This document shows positions 1 to 8,549 of a stretch of DNA of 57,132 nucleotides, one piece after another (the first letter of the stretch is position 1; each line of letters begins with the position of its first letter). The notes below the pieces were generated by a model. It saw nothing but the letters and a program-made list of their open reading frames with translations, was not told the DNA's origin and did no database searches. Source of the stretch: Crocinitomicaceae bacterium (GTDB taxonomy: Bacteria; Bacteroidota; Bacteroidia; Flavobacteriales_D; Crocinitomicaceae); the NCBI GenBank assembly GCA_022447585.1, contig JAKVAR010000009.1, positions 1-57,132 of the forward strand, given 5' to 3'. The position numbers and the translations under genes were made by a program.

Positions 1-1441
1 AAGTATCAACATCCGAATGGATGTAATTACATTTAATTCCATTTTTATCTAAGAATTTCTGAAGTTCTTCTGCCATGCGCTTAGTAAGGGTAGTAACTAA
101 AGTCCTTTCGTCTTTTTCTATTCTCAAATGAATTTCCTCCATCAAATCATCAATTTGATTTTCTGAAGGTTTAATTGTGATTTTTGGATCTAATAATCCA
201 GTAGGTCTTATAATTTGTTCGACAATAACACCGTCTGACTTTTCTAATTCATAATCAGCGGGTGTTGCGCTCACGTACAGTGTTTGTTTGGTTAAGGCTT
301 CGAATTCTTCAAACTTTAAAGGTCTATTATCTATTGCTGATTGCAGACGAAAACCGTAATCTACTAAATTCATTTTTCTTGACCTGTCTCCACCATACAT
401 AGCTCTTACTTGAGGTAAAGTAACGTGACTTTCATCAACAACCATTAAGAAGTTGTCTGGGAAATAATCAAGTAAACAGAAAGGGCGCTGTCCAGGTTCT
501 CTTTTATCGAAGTATCGCGAGTAATTCTCAATCCCCGAACAATAACCCAACTCTCGAATCATTTCTAGATCATAAGATATCCGTTCTTTTAAGCGGCTGC
601 TTTCTTCAAGTTTCCCTTCTTTTCTGAAAGCTTCTACTTGTATTTCCATATCCTCACCTATCATATTGATGGCTTGTTTTGTGGTGTCAGGACTAGTGAC
701 GAAAATATTCGCAGGGTAAATACTGATTTCTTCAAATGTTTCGAGCCTGTCCGCAGTTTTTGGGTCAATGGAAGAAATAGTTTCTATTTCATCTCCCCAG
801 AATTCAATCCTTAGCGCATAATCTGCATAAGCCAAGTAAATATCGATTGTATCTCCTTTAACTCTAAATGTACCTCTCGAAAATTCCTCTGCGGCTCTAG
901 AGTATAAATTCTCAACCAATTTGAATAAGAACTTATTTCTCGAAAGGAGTTGACCTGTTTTAATTGAGATAATACTGTTTTGAAATTCTTCTGGATTACC
1001 AATACCATAGATACAGGAAACAGATGCAACGACAATAACATCTTTTCTTCCAGATAAGAGAGCAGAGGTAGCGGATAAACGAAGTTTTTCAATTTCATCA
1101 TTGATTGCTAGGTCTTTTTCGATAAAGGTTCCTGTAACTGGTAAGTATGCTTCAGGTTGGTAATAGTCGTAATATGAAACAAAATATTCCACGGAGTTTT
1201 CAGGAAAGAACTGCTTGAACTCTCCATATAGCTGAGCTGCTAATGTTTTGTTGTGAGAGAGTATCAATGTTGGCCGATTAATCTCTTTTATAACATTTGC
1301 AACAGTAAAGGTCTTACCAGATCCTGTTACCCCAAGAAGTGTTTGATGCGAGACGTTTTCATTAATTCCATTCACCAATTCTTCGATCGCATTTGGTTGA
1401 TCCCCCGTTGGCTTAAATTCTGAAACTAATTTAAATTCCAT
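1..1441 (-). CDS. uvrB: UvrABC excinuclease subunit B, N-terminal 480 codons (cut by window edge)
   Basis: UvrB is the damage-verifying helicase subunit of nucleotide excision repair. The reverse strand is open from the ATG at 1441 to the left edge. It starts MEFKLVSEFKPTGDQPNAI and carries the Walker A motif GVTGSGKT near residue 39, the UvrB beta-hairpin signature YYDYYQPEAY near residue 95, and the DESH box (VVDESHVTLPQ) near residue 330. The last visible residues, near NYIHSDVDT, are in helicase motif IV. The rest of the second RecA domain and the C-terminal UvrC-binding domain lie outside the window. Family length is about 670 aa, so roughly 190 codons are missing. No frameshift is seen in the visible part. 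It is divergent from the antiporter gene at 1536. Confidence 0.96.
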   Translation of the reverse strand, partial: MEFKLVSEFKPTGDQPNAIEELVNGINENVSHQTLLGVTGSGKTFTVANVIKEINRPTLILSHNKTLAAQLYGEFKQFFPENSVEYFVSYYDYYQPEAYLPVTGTFIEKDLAINDEIEKLRLSATSALLSGRKDVIVVASVSCIYGIGNPEEFQNSIISIKTGQLLSRNKFLFKLVENLYSRAAEEFSRGTFRVKGDTIDIYLAYADYALRIEFWGDEIETISSIDPKTADRLETFEEISIYPANIFVTSPDTTKQAINMIGEDMEIQVEAFRKEGKLEESSRLKERISYDLEMIRELGYCSGIENYSRYFDKREPGQRPFCLLDYFPDNFLMVVDESHVTLPQVRAMYGGDRSRKMNLVDYGFRLQSAIDNRPLKFEEFEALTKQTLYVSATPADYELEKSDGVIVEQIIRPTGLLDPKITIKPSENQIDDLMEEIHLRIEKDERTLVTTLTKRMAEELQKFLDKNGIKCNYIHSDVDT

Positions 1442-1456
1442 GGATATTGTTTTCAA

Positions 1457-1464
1457 CAAAATTA
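1457..1464 (-). promoter_or_regulatory. Putative -7 box for uvrB
   Basis: On the reverse strand this reads TAATTTTG, an exact match to the Bacteroidota TAnnTTTG element, 15 nt before the uvrB ATG. The nearest upstream TTG (reverse complement of 1489-1491) is 24 nt away, slightly longer than usual. Confidence 0.45.
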
Positions 1465-1495
1465 ATAATTAAAGAGCCATTTTCGATGCAAGAGT

Positions 1496-1503
1496 TATCT
1501 TTG
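1496..1503 (+). promoter_or_regulatory. Putative -7 box for the antiporter gene
   Basis: TATCTTTG matches TAnnTTTG and lies 32 nt before the ATG at 1536. No good TTG -33 element is seen at the expected distance. With the uvrB box it makes a divergent promoter pair in this 94-bp gap. Confidence 0.4.
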
Positions 1504-1535
1504 ATTTTGATTCAATTTAAAACGCATTTCATTCT

Positions 1536-2492
1536 ATGGATTTTTTGATACTGTTGGTTGGTTTAGTGGTCCTAGTTATTGGGGGTGAGTTCTTGGTTAA
1601 GGGTGCGGTTGGTTTCTCTCAAGCAATGAAGATTTCTCCCTTGGTGATTGGTATGACTGTAGTGGCGTTTGGTACTTCTGCGCCAGAATTAATAGTCAGT
1701 CTTCAAAGCGCTATAGGTGGGAACCCAGGTATTGCTGTAGGTAATGTTGTTGGGTCAAATATTGCCAATATTGCCCTTGTCCTTGGTGTTACGGTGGTCA
1801 TATTCCCGATTTTAGTTGATAAACAAACGACTCGTGTAGATTTTCCAATGATGATGTTGTCTACTCTATTATTCTTTTATTTTGCTTCTGATGGAGAATT
1901 GAGCTTCATAGAAGGTGTAATTCTTTTCACTATTGTGGTTGTTTTTACAACACTTTTAATCATCAATTCAAGAAAGAAAACTAAAAAGAAACAAGATTCA
2001 GGGGAATTAAAGAAGGAGCCTTTCTGGAAGTCAACTGTTTTTCTAGGGCTTGGTTTCCTTGGTCTCTATTTTGGTGCTGATTGGTTTATTAATGGAGCGG
2101 TAGGAATAGCGAATATATTCTTAGAAGGAAATCCTGATAAGGACACAATTATTGGTGTTACTGTTGTTGCGTTCGGAACTAGTGCTCCAGAGTTAGTAGC
2201 ATCATGCGTCGCCGCATATCGCAAAGAAACAGATATTTCTGTAGGTAACTTAATCGGGTCTAACATCTTCAACATTCTCGTCGTACTCGGGTTAACTTCA
2301 ATGGTAACACCTATTGAAGTTACAACTGATGTTGTAGAGTTTGATATGATTTACATGATCGGTATTGCTGTATTGTTGATGTTTATTCTTGCTATAGGGA
2401 AGAAAATCGGACGTTTAAAAGGTGTGATTTTGTTATTGTCATACATAGCCTATATCACAATAATTCTCTTTAGAGTGAAAGGTGTTATTTAG
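1536..2492 (+). CDS. Calcium/sodium antiporter (YrbG-type, CaCA superfamily)
   Basis: An inner-membrane exchanger that probably moves Ca2+ out against Na+ or H+. The 318-aa protein has the two inverted alpha repeats of the family. Repeat one, near residues 38-90, reads MTVVAFGTSAPELIVSL then GNVVGSNIANIALVLG. Repeat two, near residues 203-250, reads VTVVAFGTSAPELVAS then GNLIGSNIFNILVVLG. The acidic residue of each GTSAPE motif is part of the ion site in this family. Ten or so hydrophobic segments are visible, with a short basic loop near residues 145-160. The length is normal. It stands alone between uvrB (divergent) and the cystathionine beta-synthase gene. The exact ion preference cannot be read from sequence. 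Confidence 0.93.
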   Translation: MDFLILLVGLVVLVIGGEFLVKGAVGFSQAMKISPLVIGMTVVAFGTSAPELIVSLQSAIGGNPGIAVGNVVGSNIANIALVLGVTVVIFPILVDKQTTRVDFPMMMLSTLLFFYFASDGELSFIEGVILFTIVVVFTTLLIINSRKKTKKKQDSGELKKEPFWKSTVFLGLGFLGLYFGADWFINGAVGIANIFLEGNPDKDTIIGVTVVAFGTSAPELVASCVAAYRKETDISVGNLIGSNIFNILVVLGLTSMVTPIEVTTDVVEFDMIYMIGIAVLLMFILAIGKKIGRLKGVILLLSYIAYITIILFRVKGVI

Positions 2493-2530
2493 AAACTGCT
2501 AAAAAGTGATAACTATTTATTAGAATCACT

Positions 2531-2538
2531 TATTTTTG
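2531..2538 (+). promoter_or_regulatory. Putative -7 box for the cystathionine beta-synthase operon, next to a hairpin
   Basis: TATTTTTG matches TAnnTTTG and lies 18 nt before the ATG at 2557. The 7-bp inverted repeat AAGTGAT (2504-2510) / ATCACTT (2525-2531) just before it, followed by a T run, could be the terminator of the antiporter gene. It overlaps the promoter box by one base. No clear TTG -33 element is seen. Confidence 0.45.
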
Positions 2539-2556
2539 CACAAATAATCGACTTAA

Positions 2557-3918
2557 ATGAAATATTATAACAACATATTAGAGACTATTGGAAATACTCC
2601 TTTGGTTAAATTGAATAATGTAATTGACGATATCAAAGCAACCGTTCTTGCTAAGGTTGAGACTACAAATCCTGGGAATTCTGTGAAGGATAGAATGGCT
2701 CTTCAAATGATTGAGGATGCTGAAAAAGATGGGAGGTTAAAACCAGGAGGCACAATCATTGAAGGAACTTCAGGTAATACAGGAATGGGCCTTGCTCTTG
2801 TTGCTATTATTAAGGGATACAAGTTAATCTGTGTTTTAAGCGATAAACAGTCTAAAGAAAAGATGGATATTCTTCGTGCGGTTGGTGCTGAGGTTCATGT
2901 TTGTCCAACAAACGTAGCTCCAGAAGATCCACGTTCTTACTATTCAGTTTCTAAAAGATTAGCAGAAGAGGTGCCGAATTCTTGGTATGTTAATCAATAT
3001 GATAACCCTTCAAATGCTTTGGCTCATTACTTAAGTACAGGACCTGAAATCTGGGAGCAAACAGAAGGTAAAATAACTCATTTTGTTGTTGGCGTTGGTA
3101 CAGGAGGGACTATCTCAGGTGTAGGGAAATATTTGAAAGAACAGAATCCTAATATTAAAATTTGGGGAATTGACACTTACGGTTCAGTGTTTAAAAAATA
3201 CCACGAAACAGGTGTGTTTGATGAGAATGAGATTTACCCATACATTACAGAAGGTATTGGAGAGGATATTCTTCCTAAGAATGTCGACTTTAGCTTGATT
3301 GATAAATTTGAAAAAGTAACGGATAAGGATGCTGCGGTTTGGCAACGTAAGATTGCGAAAGAAGAAGGGATATTCGTTGGAAACTCTGCTGGGTCAGCAA
3401 TTAAAGGTTTACTTCAATTAAAAGATGAATTGACTGAAGACGATGTTGTTGTTGTTTTATTTCATGACCATGGAAGTCGTTATGTGGGTAAAATGTTTAA
3501 TGATGATTGGATGCGTGAAAGAGGTTTCTTAGACGAGGCTATAACAACTGCAGGAGATTTAGTGGCAAACCACAAAGATTTACCTTTAATTTCTTTATTT
3601 AGTGAAGAACTTGTTTCCCACGCCGTTGATAAAATGCGTAAACATAATATTTCTCAAATTCCTGTGATGAAGGATGGTAAATTTGCTGGTTCACTAGATG
3701 ATAGTAAGTTGTATCAAATTCTATTAGATAATCCAGAATTAAGGGATGCTTCTATATCTGGAATTATGCAAGAACCTTTCCCTATTGTTAAGGAAGATAC
3801 AACTATTGATCAATTATCTAAGTTGATTTCAAAAGATACTACGGCTGTTTTAGTTGAATTGGCTGATGGTTCTCACCATATTGTTACGAGACACGATTTA
3901 ATATCTGCAATTGCTTAA
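2557..3918 (+). CDS. Cystathionine beta-synthase with C-terminal CBS pair
   Basis: A PLP enzyme that joins serine (or O-acetylserine) to homocysteine or sulfide. Residues 1-330 are the fold-II PLP domain. The PLP lysine is K44 in NPGNSVKDRMAL, and the phosphate/carboxylate loop EGTSGNTGMG sits near residue 70. GVGTGGTISGVGKYL is near residue 179. Residues 340-453 hold two CBS motifs, as in the eukaryotic enzyme; no heme-binding N-terminal extension is present. The length (453 aa) fits the CBS-pair subgroup rather than CysK, which lacks the tail. Its stop codon overlaps the next ATG by one base (TAATG), so the two are probably co-translated. Cysteine synthase activity cannot be excluded. Confidence 0.9.
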   Translation: MKYYNNILETIGNTPLVKLNNVIDDIKATVLAKVETTNPGNSVKDRMALQMIEDAEKDGRLKPGGTIIEGTSGNTGMGLALVAIIKGYKLICVLSDKQSKEKMDILRAVGAEVHVCPTNVAPEDPRSYYSVSKRLAEEVPNSWYVNQYDNPSNALAHYLSTGPEIWEQTEGKITHFVVGVGTGGTISGVGKYLKEQNPNIKIWGIDTYGSVFKKYHETGVFDENEIYPYITEGIGEDILPKNVDFSLIDKFEKVTDKDAAVWQRKIAKEEGIFVGNSAGSAIKGLLQLKDELTEDDVVVVLFHDHGSRYVGKMFNDDWMRERGFLDEAITTAGDLVANHKDLPLISLFSEELVSHAVDKMRKHNISQIPVMKDGKFAGSLDDSKLYQILLDNPELRDASISGIMQEPFPIVKEDTTIDQLSKLISKDTTAVLVELADGSHHIVTRHDLISAIA

Positions 3919-4709
3919 TGAGCGATTTTAGAGATCAAATGAATAATATAATCCGACTTGAGTCTACTCCAAGTCGGATTGTTTCTTTAGTGCCTTCTCA
4001 AACGGAGTTGTTACATACTTTAGGTTTGGAAGATGAAGTGGTTGGTATTACGAAATTCTGTCTATATCCAAATGAATGGTATAGAGGGAAATGTAGAGTA
4101 GGTGGCACTAAAAATATTGATATACACAAGGTTGTCGATTTGAAACCAGATCTAATTATTGGGAATAAAGAAGAGAATCACAAGGATAATATCAACGATT
4201 TATTGGGGGTAGCTCCAGTTTGGATGAGTGATATCTTTAACCTTGAGGATGCTTTAAAAATGATTGAATCTGTTTCTGAAATGACAGGAAAGGTAGCTGA
4301 AGGTAAGCATTTAATTGAAGAAATTAGAGCTCAATTTCAGATGTTGGCCAATTCGGATGTCGTGAAAGAGTTGAAGGGAAAGAAGGTTCAGTATTTTATT
4401 TGGCACAAACCGGATATGGTTGCTGGTAAAAGAACCTTTATTGATGTTATGTTAGATGCCTGCGGATTAATTAATGTCACGGATGTTGATCGTTACCCTG
4501 AAGTTAAATTAGAGTCTTCTCCGGACTTTATATTTTTAAGTTCAGAGCCTTTTCCGTTTAAGAATAAGCATGTGAGGTATTTTCAAGATGCATTTCCAAA
4601 TGCTAAGATTAAATTAGTTGATGGGGAAATGTTTAGTTGGTACGGTTCTAGATTATTGTTGGCCCCAAGTTACTTCAAAGATTTATTGGAAGAACTGTCC
4701 AATCAATAA
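3918..4709 (+). CDS. Helical-backbone metal receptor-like protein (BtuF/TroA-like), no signal peptide
   Basis: The 263-aa sequence has the TroA/BtuF-type periplasmic binding fold: SRIVSLVPSQTELLHTLG at residues 19-36, VVGITKFCLYP at 41-51, then VVDLKPDLIIG near 74-84 and the long linking helix. Homologues bind cobalamin, heme or iron complexes for ABC import. This copy starts directly with MSDFRDQMNNIIRLES and has neither a signal peptide nor a lipobox, so as annotated it would stay in the cytoplasm. No ABC permease or ATPase is adjacent; the partner is cystathionine beta-synthase, which it overlaps by one base. The ligand is unknown. Its 3' end overlaps the convergent gene by 27 bp. Confidence 0.8.
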   Translation: MSDFRDQMNNIIRLESTPSRIVSLVPSQTELLHTLGLEDEVVGITKFCLYPNEWYRGKCRVGGTKNIDIHKVVDLKPDLIIGNKEENHKDNINDLLGVAPVWMSDIFNLEDALKMIESVSEMTGKVAEGKHLIEEIRAQFQMLANSDVVKELKGKKVQYFIWHKPDMVAGKRTFIDVMLDACGLINVTDVDRYPEVKLESSPDFIFLSSEPFPFKNKHVRYFQDAFPNAKIKLVDGEMFSWYGSRLLLAPSYFKDLLEELSNQ

Positions 4710-5954
4710 GAATCGTAAGAATTCAATTGAGGCAGAAGTTTTATTTTTCATTTTAATTTCTCCTTCAATAATTGAAGTGTTCAAGTCCATATATCTTAAT
4801 TTTATATCGAAAACTTCTACTTTTGATGCAAAAAGCTTGCTCGCACCATACAAAGGAACAATCTCCATTAACCTTTTAAAAAAACCACCCCCTTCTATTA
4901 ATGTTAATTTAGTTAGGTCTCCAGAAAAATGGATTAAAGGAGCTGTATTGGCATGTTTTAGAGTTTGATAGTCATGAATGCCGAGGTATACTATATTGTC
5001 AGAAATTTGTTTTGTAAAATATGGTTTCGGGCCATAATAAAGGATGTTTCCTTTGATGCTATCTATGACCAATGTCTTTAATAGGTAGTGCTTAAAGTAT
5101 TGAATGTTAACGCTATCTTTAAACTCAAATAAGAAATCTCCAGAAGGCGCAACTAAAAATTCTGGTTCTTCAATTAATTCTGTTCCATAGTAGTTCATGG
5201 ATACTCCTGCTAATTCTGGAATTGTGTCACCAAAGCGTTTTCGAATTGAGTCATTAAACGTTTCAGGTATAGTCGAAAGCGTCGCATGAAACCCATTAGT
5301 TTGAAGTGGGTTTATACCTGGAGTTAGTTTGAATTTGTTTGCTATTTCTCCTTCGATTTGAACGGTCTCATTTTTAATTGAAATAGTTGCTAGATTGAAT
5401 TTTTGATCTTCATTTTTTGTCCAGACTAAAATGTCAGTAGTACGATTCTTTGTATCCAATTCCAAAAATGGACCTTTGAATATGTTGATTGTATTATACT
5501 TTTTGTTTTTATCAAAGAGGATTGTCCCAACATTATTTGCTATTGCGATGGAGATGTTTTTTTTTCCTGAAAAATATGACTTAAACTTCTCTGGTTTACG
5601 GAGGTTAAATATTGCGCCAAGGAGTTCGCTTTTTTCTAATTTGAATAAAATGATGTCCGATTTATAAGCAATTCCATCCTGTTTATAGGTTGGTTTTGTT
5701 TCGTCATCGGAGTTTAAATCCTTTATAAGTTCTATGAAGTCGTTGTCTTGATTTGAAATTAATTCTGTAATACCGTTTTTCAATAAGGATTCTCCATCAA
5801 TTTTAATAATAATTTCAGCCGATTTCGGAATGTGGTTTAAGTTGTTGCTTTCTAGTTTGTTAAGGGATGATTTTGTGACCAGAGAAATCCCCCAAATTAT
5901 CGCCAAAATAAATATGACTTGAATAGCATTTTTGATTATCTTCAAATTAAACAT
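4683..5954 (-). CDS. Membrane-anchored protein of unknown function
   Basis: A 423-aa protein with one hydrophobic segment near the N-terminus (residues 11-26, IQVIFILAIIWGISLV) after a Lys-containing start. This suggests a signal anchor with the rest outside the cytoplasm. The start of the mature part (NHIPKSAEIIIKIDGESLL) weakly recalls Bacteroidota DUF4836-type proteins, which begin with a similar I-P-K-x-A stretch; this is only a resemblance. The rest is beta-rich with no known catalytic motif. It stands alone, divergent from the acyltransferase gene at 5998 and overlapping the metal-receptor-like gene tail to tail by 27 bp. Confidence 0.75.
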   Translation of the reverse strand: MFNLKIIKNAIQVIFILAIIWGISLVTKSSLNKLESNNLNHIPKSAEIIIKIDGESLLKNGITELISNQDNDFIELIKDLNSDDETKPTYKQDGIAYKSDIILFKLEKSELLGAIFNLRKPEKFKSYFSGKKNISIAIANNVGTILFDKNKKYNTINIFKGPFLELDTKNRTTDILVWTKNEDQKFNLATISIKNETVQIEGEIANKFKLTPGINPLQTNGFHATLSTIPETFNDSIRKRFGDTIPELAGVSMNYYGTELIEEPEFLVAPSGDFLFEFKDSVNIQYFKHYLLKTLVIDSIKGNILYYGPKPYFTKQISDNIVYLGIHDYQTLKHANTAPLIHFSGDLTKLTLIEGGGFFKRLMEIVPLYGASKLFASKVEVFDIKLRYMDLNTSIIEGEIKMKNKTSASIEFLRFLLIGQFFQ

Positions 5955-5985
5955 GCCCTAAAAGTACTCCTTATTGTTTAATCAC

Positions 5986-5993
5986 TAACTTTG
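5986..5993 (+). promoter_or_regulatory. Putative -7 box very close to the start of the acyltransferase gene
   Basis: TAACTTTG matches TAnnTTTG. It ends only 4 nt before the ATG at 5998, so transcription would begin at or within a few bases of the start codon, giving a leaderless or nearly leaderless mRNA. No TTG lies at the proper -33 distance. Confidence 0.4.
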
Positions 5994-5997
5994 AGCC

Positions 5998-6540
5998 ATG
6001 GGAAAATTTGCCATGTTTTTGTTAAGGCTATTTGGCTGGAATATTGATAAGCATACTCCAGAGGGGGTCGATAAATGCGTAGTAGTAATGGGACCTCATA
6101 CTTCAAATTGGGATTTTATTATTGGCCGGTTGGCTTTTGCATCTTATGGGGTCAATGGTCACTATTTGATTAAAAAGGAATTATTCTTCTTTCCTTTAGG
6201 TTGGTTTTTAAAATCAATTGGAGGGATTCCTGTGGACCGAAAAGGGAAGTCAAATATGACAGACTTGGCTGTTAGGCATTTCAAAAATAACGAGAAGATG
6301 TTCATGGTTTTTACACCGGAAGGAACGCGTAGCTATAATCCTAAATGGAAAAAAGGGTTTTATTATATAGCTCAGAAGGCTAATGTTCCAATTTATATTG
6401 GTTACATGGATTATGAGAAGAAGATAGGAGGATTTCACAGCAAGTTCACACCAACAGGGGATGTAGAAGCTGATATTCAATACATAAAGGACATTTTAAA
6501 ACAATATAAAGGTAAGTACCCAGAAAAAGGAATTGATTAG
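5998..6540 (+). CDS. PlsC-like 1-acyl-sn-glycerol-3-phosphate acyltransferase family protein
   Basis: This family transfers acyl chains to lysophosphatidate or other lipid acceptors at the inner membrane. The 180-aa protein carries the catalytic HX4D motif in GPHTSNWDF (residues 32-40) and the glycerophosphate-binding block FTPEGTRSYNPKWKKGF near residues 103-119. The second motif, GGIPVDRKGK, lies near 75-84. It is short for PlsC (about 240 aa) and lacks a clear N-terminal membrane helix, as in the small cytosolic-face members of the family. The acceptor is not known. Its stop codon shares bases with the stop of the DUF5522 gene on the other strand. Confidence 0.85.
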   Translation: MGKFAMFLLRLFGWNIDKHTPEGVDKCVVVMGPHTSNWDFIIGRLAFASYGVNGHYLIKKELFFFPLGWFLKSIGGIPVDRKGKSNMTDLAVRHFKNNEKMFMVFTPEGTRSYNPKWKKGFYYIAQKANVPIYIGYMDYEKKIGGFHSKFTPTGDVEADIQYIKDILKQYKGKYPEKGID

Positions 6541-6725
6541 TTTTTTTTAATTCGACGTGTACCTTTATTAAAACCGTAGGGGCAATGCTTGCATCCGTTC
6601 TTACAGCAATATCCTCTTTTTAAATGATATTTTTCGGTAAAAACAATATAGCCTTCGGGGGTTGTGTAGTATTCATCATTTTCTAGCTTAGTCTTTATAG
6701 AAAATCCTGACATGTCATCGTTCAT
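6537..6725 (-). CDS. Small Cys-rich DUF5522 family protein
   Basis: A 62-aa protein with the family core YIVFTEKYHLKRGYCCKNG followed by CKHCPYGF. The four cysteines (CC, C, C) plus His suggest binding of zinc or an iron-sulfur cluster, although no function is established. The C-terminus is basic (NKGTRRIKKN). Similar short proteins are common in Bacteroidota, which supports the coding call despite the size. It is convergent with the acyltransferase gene, and the two stop codons overlap in the tetranucleotide TTAG (6537-6540). Confidence 0.82.
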   Translation of the reverse strand: MNDDMSGFSIKTKLENDEYYTTPEGYIVFTEKYHLKRGYCCKNGCKHCPYGFNKGTRRIKKN

Positions 6726-6765
6726 ACAGTAAATTTAAACCATATTTGTGAAATAGGAAATATAA

Positions 6766-7695
6766 ATGATTGATATAAATAAATCTAGACTTGATAAATT
6801 GGATGGGTTTTTATCTCCAGATCGAAACATTTCACTTTTTGTTAAGCGAGATGATCTGATTCATGAAGAAGTTTCAGGGAACAAATGGAGGAAACTCAAA
6901 TACAATATTGAATTGTGTCAATCACGTAAAAATAAAGGGGTCTTAACTTTTGGTGGAGCATACTCAAATCACTTGGTTGCAACTGCGGCTGCTTGTAAAG
7001 AGATGGGATTAGAGTCAATTGGTTTTGTTCGGGGCGATGAATTGAAAGAGAATAGTAACGATACTTTGAAGCGTTGTGTCGAATTTGGAATGAAACTAAT
7101 TTTTATTTCTAGGGAAGAATACCGACTTAAAAACGAAAAGGCATATCAAGAAGGCCTTTCATTAGATTATCCAAATTTTCATATTGTGCCCGAAGGTGGG
7201 GCTAATTACTATGGAATGATCGGGTGTCAAGAAATAATTACAGAAATCAAAGAGGATATTGATCATGTTTTTGTTTCGCAAGGTACTGCAACCACTAGTT
7301 GTGGAATATTACTTGCACTGGAGCCGCATCAGCAATTACATGTTGTACCTGCTCTAAAAGGGTATGAATCAGAAGCTGAAATGAGAGCATTAATTGGGAA
7401 GTCTGGAATTGAACCTGCTTGGACAGAAGAGTTGCTTTCTCAAGTGGAAGTGCTCAATCAATATCATTTTGGAGGGTACGGGAAGTGTACAGAGGAGTTG
7501 TTCGCATTCATGAGGATGGTGTACAATCAAGTCGGGTTCAAACTGGACCCCGTTTATACCGGGAAAGCATTTTTTGGAATGTTTAAAGAACTAGAAAATA
7601 GGAGTTATGATAATTCCAATGTGCTGTTTGTTCATACAGGAGGAATTCAAGGAATTCATGGTGTAGAGCAAAGAATGAAAACACTTATTTATTAG
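6766..7695 (+). CDS. 1-aminocyclopropane-1-carboxylate deaminase / D-cysteine desulfhydrase family PLP enzyme
   Basis: A fold-II PLP enzyme of 309 aa. The lysine that should bind PLP is K40 in EEVSGNKWRKLKYN, which matches the GNKxRKL signature of the family. TFGGAYSNHLVATAAACKEMG at residues 61-80 is the substrate carboxylate loop, and the phosphate-binding glycines lie near residues 168-176 (SQGTATTSCGILLAL). Members act on ACC, D-cysteine or related amino acids; the substrate cannot be chosen from sequence. It is about 20-30 aa shorter than typical ACC deaminases. A one-mismatch -7 box (CATATTTG, 6741-6748) precedes it. It ends tail to tail with folP, sharing a TTAG overlap. Confidence 0.87.
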   Translation: MIDINKSRLDKLDGFLSPDRNISLFVKRDDLIHEEVSGNKWRKLKYNIELCQSRKNKGVLTFGGAYSNHLVATAAACKEMGLESIGFVRGDELKENSNDTLKRCVEFGMKLIFISREEYRLKNEKAYQEGLSLDYPNFHIVPEGGANYYGMIGCQEIITEIKEDIDHVFVSQGTATTSCGILLALEPHQQLHVVPALKGYESEAEMRALIGKSGIEPAWTEELLSQVEVLNQYHFGGYGKCTEELFAFMRMVYNQVGFKLDPVYTGKAFFGMFKELENRSYDNSNVLFVHTGGIQGIHGVEQRMKTLIY

Positions 7696-8540
7696 ATTAA
7701 TTCGAACGCCTCTTTAACATCGTGCACTCTTAGTATGTGAGCTCCTTTTTCAATTGCAATCCTGTTTAATTCAATTGTTTTTTTTAGTGTTTCTTCTGAG
7801 TCAGGAGTGCTTTTGATTTTTTTGTAAATCATTGATTTACGAGAAATGCCGATTAGGATTGGTTTTTCAAGAAAGTGAAAGAATTCGGAGTGATTCAGTA
7901 GCTCGTAGTTTTGTTCTAATGTTTTGCTAAAACCGAAGCCCGGATCTAGAATAATGTCTTTAACGCCAGCTGATTCTAGTTGACTTATCTTTTCTGAGAA
8001 GTAAAGGGCGATTTCTTTAAATAGATTGTCATATGCTGTCTGATCTTGCATTGTTTGTGGGGTCCCCTTCATATGCATCAGTATATAAGGAGCATTATGT
8101 TTTGCGGCAACATGAATGATTTTTTTGTCTATTTGAAATCCGCTTATGTCATTGATGATGTTTGCACCATGTGAAAGGGCAGTATCCGCAACTTCTGAGC
8201 GAAAAGTGTCAATCGAAATAATAAGCTCTGGAAATGCTTCTCGTATACTCTTGATGGCCGGGATAACCCTCTTAATTTCCTCCTCAACTGAAATGTCTAT
8301 TGCTCCCGGTCTAGAAGAGTAACCTCCGATATCAACAATGGACATCCCATCTTTAACCATTTGTTCGATTGTATCGATGAAATTTACATCAATACTTGTG
8401 CGACTTCCAGCGTAAAATGAGTCTGGAGTTACGTTTATTATACCCATGATTAATGGTGTGGATAAATCAATTAATTTATCACCAACACGCATGCTGTAAT
8501 TTGAGCGGATTTTCTTATTTTCAGGTTTTGAATTTTGCAT
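7692..8540 (-). CDS. folP: Dihydropteroate synthase
   Basis: Joins p-aminobenzoate to 6-hydroxymethyl-dihydropterin pyrophosphate in folate synthesis. All family signatures are present: MGIINVTPDSFYAGS near residue 32, VDIGGYSSRPGA near residue 69, NIINDISGF near 130, ILMHMKGTPQTMQ near 153, LDPGFGFSKT near 195 and ISRKSMIYK near 232. The length (282 aa) is normal. The annotated ATG at 8540 gives a 16-residue basic extension; the internal ATG at 8492 (MRVGDKLIDLSTP) aligns better with other bacterial starts and would leave room for a promoter. It is divergent from the DUF1599 operon with no intergenic gap if the upstream start is used. Confidence 0.95.
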   Translation of the reverse strand: MQNSKPENKKIRSNYSMRVGDKLIDLSTPLIMGIINVTPDSFYAGSRTSIDVNFIDTIEQMVKDGMSIVDIGGYSSRPGAIDISVEEEIKRVIPAIKSIREAFPELIISIDTFRSEVADTALSHGANIINDISGFQIDKKIIHVAAKHNAPYILMHMKGTPQTMQDQTAYDNLFKEIALYFSEKISQLESAGVKDIILDPGFGFSKTLEQNYELLNHSEFFHFLEKPILIGISRKSMIYKKIKSTPDSEETLKKTIELNRIAIEKGAHILRVHDVKEAFELI

Positions 8541-8549
8541 AGAGAATTG

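Noticed and set aside
2557..3918. Plain cysteine synthase (CysK)
   Set aside because: The C-terminal CBS pair and 453-aa length fit cystathionine beta-synthase better; CysK is about 310 aa.
4618..4968. Forward ORF of 116 aa across the 3' ends of two genes
   Set aside because: It lies in another frame of the metal-receptor gene and on the opposite strand of the 423-aa gene, and its composition is not protein-like.
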